Positions 63,228 through 64,000 of a stretch of 64,000 nt of DNA are shown here, one piece after another (position 1 is the stretch's first letter; every line of letters begins with the position of its first letter). Both the position numbers and the translations under genes were made by a program. The notes below the pieces were generated by a model. It saw only the letters and a program-made list of their open reading frames with translations. It was not told where the DNA came from and did not search any database. Source of the DNA: Arcticibacter pallidicorallinus (GTDB lineage Bacteria; Bacteroidota; Bacteroidia; Sphingobacteriales; Sphingobacteriaceae); assembly GCF_003002875.1 (NCBI RefSeq), contig NZ_PVTH01000003.1:186001-250000 (forward strand), in the 5' to 3' direction.

Positions 63228-64000
63228 TTGGTAGTTATTTTATTCAGTAATGTGATGTAAATCGTTATTGCTTCTTCTATCTCTTTAACGTAAATAAACT
63301 CGTCTGCCATGTGTGATCGTCCCGAAAACCCTGGTCCCATCTTCAAAGACGGGATATTAAGGAGCGCCTGGTCGCTCGTCGTGGGAGATCCGTATGTATT
63401 TCGGCCCATTTCAATACCTGCTAACACGATAGGGTGATCCTTGGCAATAGAGGAGGGCTTTAGACGCATTGAGCGGGGGCGGACTTCGCTTGACACGTGC
63501 TCTTTGATTATTTGCAGTACTTCTTCCATCTTGTAGGCATCAGTCAGGCGCACGTCTACAGTGTAATTGCAGGTAGAAGGTACGACGTTGTGCTGAGATC
63601 CTGCGTTAATTATAGTGACTGACATTTTAATCGGTCCGAACACCTCGGATTCGCGGGAGAATCTGTATGTACTGAACCACTCAATATCCTTTATAGCCTT
63701 ATATATTGCGTTATCACCCTCATCACGAGCCGCATGTCCCGCTACCCCCGTTGCGACGCAATCAAGCACCATAAGTCCTTTTTCAGCTATGGCAAGCTGC
63801 ATTTCAGTAGGTTCGCCTACGATAGCAAACTCAAGTGTTCCTAATTCAGGGAGGATGAGTTCAATACCATTTTGTCCGGAAATCTCTTCTTCCGCGGTAG
63901 CTGCAAGACAGAGGTTGTATGGAAGATCGGTCTTCAGGTAAAAGTATCGAAAAGCAGCAATTAGTGACACCAAGGCACCACCGGCATCGTTACTTCCCAG
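63224..64000 (-). CDS. M20-family deacetylase, ArgE-type (cut by window edge)
   Basis: 259 codons present; the 5' end is outside the window. The first in-frame residues read LGSNDAGGALVSLIAAF, the metal-binding Asp motif of M20 peptidases, followed by AATAEEEISGQNGIELIL with the catalytic Glu pair, and VVPSTCNYTVDVRLTD of the dimerisation domain. SPTTSDQALLNIPSLKMGPG and FSGRSHMADEFIYVKEIEEA hold the final ligands. In this cluster it should remove the acyl group from N-acetyl- or N-succinyl-ornithine or citrulline; Bacteroidota use acylated citrulline routes, so the substrate is not certain. Confidence 0.88.
   Translation of the reverse strand: MGSNDAGGALVSLIAAFRYFYLKTDLPYNLCLAATAEEEISGQNGIELILPELGTLEFAIVGEPTEMQLAIAEKGLMVLDCVATGVAGHAARDEGDNAIYKAIKDIEWFSTYRFSRESEVFGPIKMSVTIINAGSQHNVVPSTCNYTVDVRLTDAYKMEEVLQIIKEHVSSEVRPRSMRLKPSSIAKDHPIVLAGIEMGRNTYGSPTTSDQALLNIPSLKMGPGFSGRSHMADEFIYVKEIEEAITIYITLLNKITTK

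Overview
The window looks like a piece of a Bacteroidota chromosome, most likely from the Sphingobacteriaceae (Pedobacter and relatives). The evidence is a GldH gliding lipoprotein next to RicT and HolB, an OmpA-type porin with a TSP3 linker, many proteins that match Sphingobacteria homologues, and promoters of the Bacteroidota type (TTTG, 18-19 nt, TAnnTTTG) in front of the rplM, rimP and ompA transcription units. No rRNA, tRNA, insertion sequence, prophage or CRISPR array was seen.

Region 1 (1-7091, minus strand) is the promoter-proximal end of a surface-polysaccharide operon. In transcription order it holds a poly-SLBB Wza-like exporter, a Wzz-like chain-length protein, two tandem FdtA-type sugar 3,4-ketoisomerases, a divergent DegT-type aminotransferase, a left-handed beta-helix acyltransferase, a FemAB/GNAT-like transferase and the start of a canonical DegT aminotransferase cut by the window edge. 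The genes overlap or nearly touch. Together they suggest synthesis of a dTDP-3-(acyl)amino-3,6-dideoxyhexose and export of the polymer carrying it.

Region 2 (7212-17238, minus strand) is core housekeeping: an ABC exporter, frr, pyrH, tsf, rpsB, rpsI, rplM, recG, ridA, a 45-residue membrane protein missed by length cut-offs, and an abundant OmpA porin.

Region 3 (17859-29634, mixed strands) is an accessory LPS/glycan island with nine glycosyltransferase genes (several GT2, a GT9-GT2 fusion, a nucleotide-diphosphosugar transferase, GT10 and GT90) around an MsbA-like flippase. It is followed by a toxin-antitoxin locus whose YoeB-type toxin carries a nonsense codon.

Region 4 (30199-37200, minus strand) holds infB, nusA, rimP (behind a promoter and a hairpin leader) and ruvX. 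A decayed RelE-type toxin follows, directly abutting a G+C-rich gene of unknown function, which is the least explained gene in the window.

Region 5 (37529-50715) is mostly plus strand: holB, ricT, gldH, yifB, msrA, an M16 protease, def, an AsmA-like/GT51 glycosyltransferase, hpt and psd. A minus-strand block with a CarboxypepD_reg-like protein and the Fe-S genes nfu and mrp interrupts it.

Region 6 (50755-64000) has rplS, trmD, rimM and rpsP (minus), a PAS protein with an H-box but no ATPase domain (plus), gmhA, pfkA and birA (minus), rsfS, ftsH and a LUD protein (plus), and an aminotransferase, argH and a partial ArgE-type deacetylase (minus).

The features closest to a new system are the unknown gene at 36120-37118 with the toxin remnant at its 3' end, the paired ketoisomerases, the GT9-GT2 fusion and the rimP leader hairpin. 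I did not find a clear undescribed defence or mobile system.
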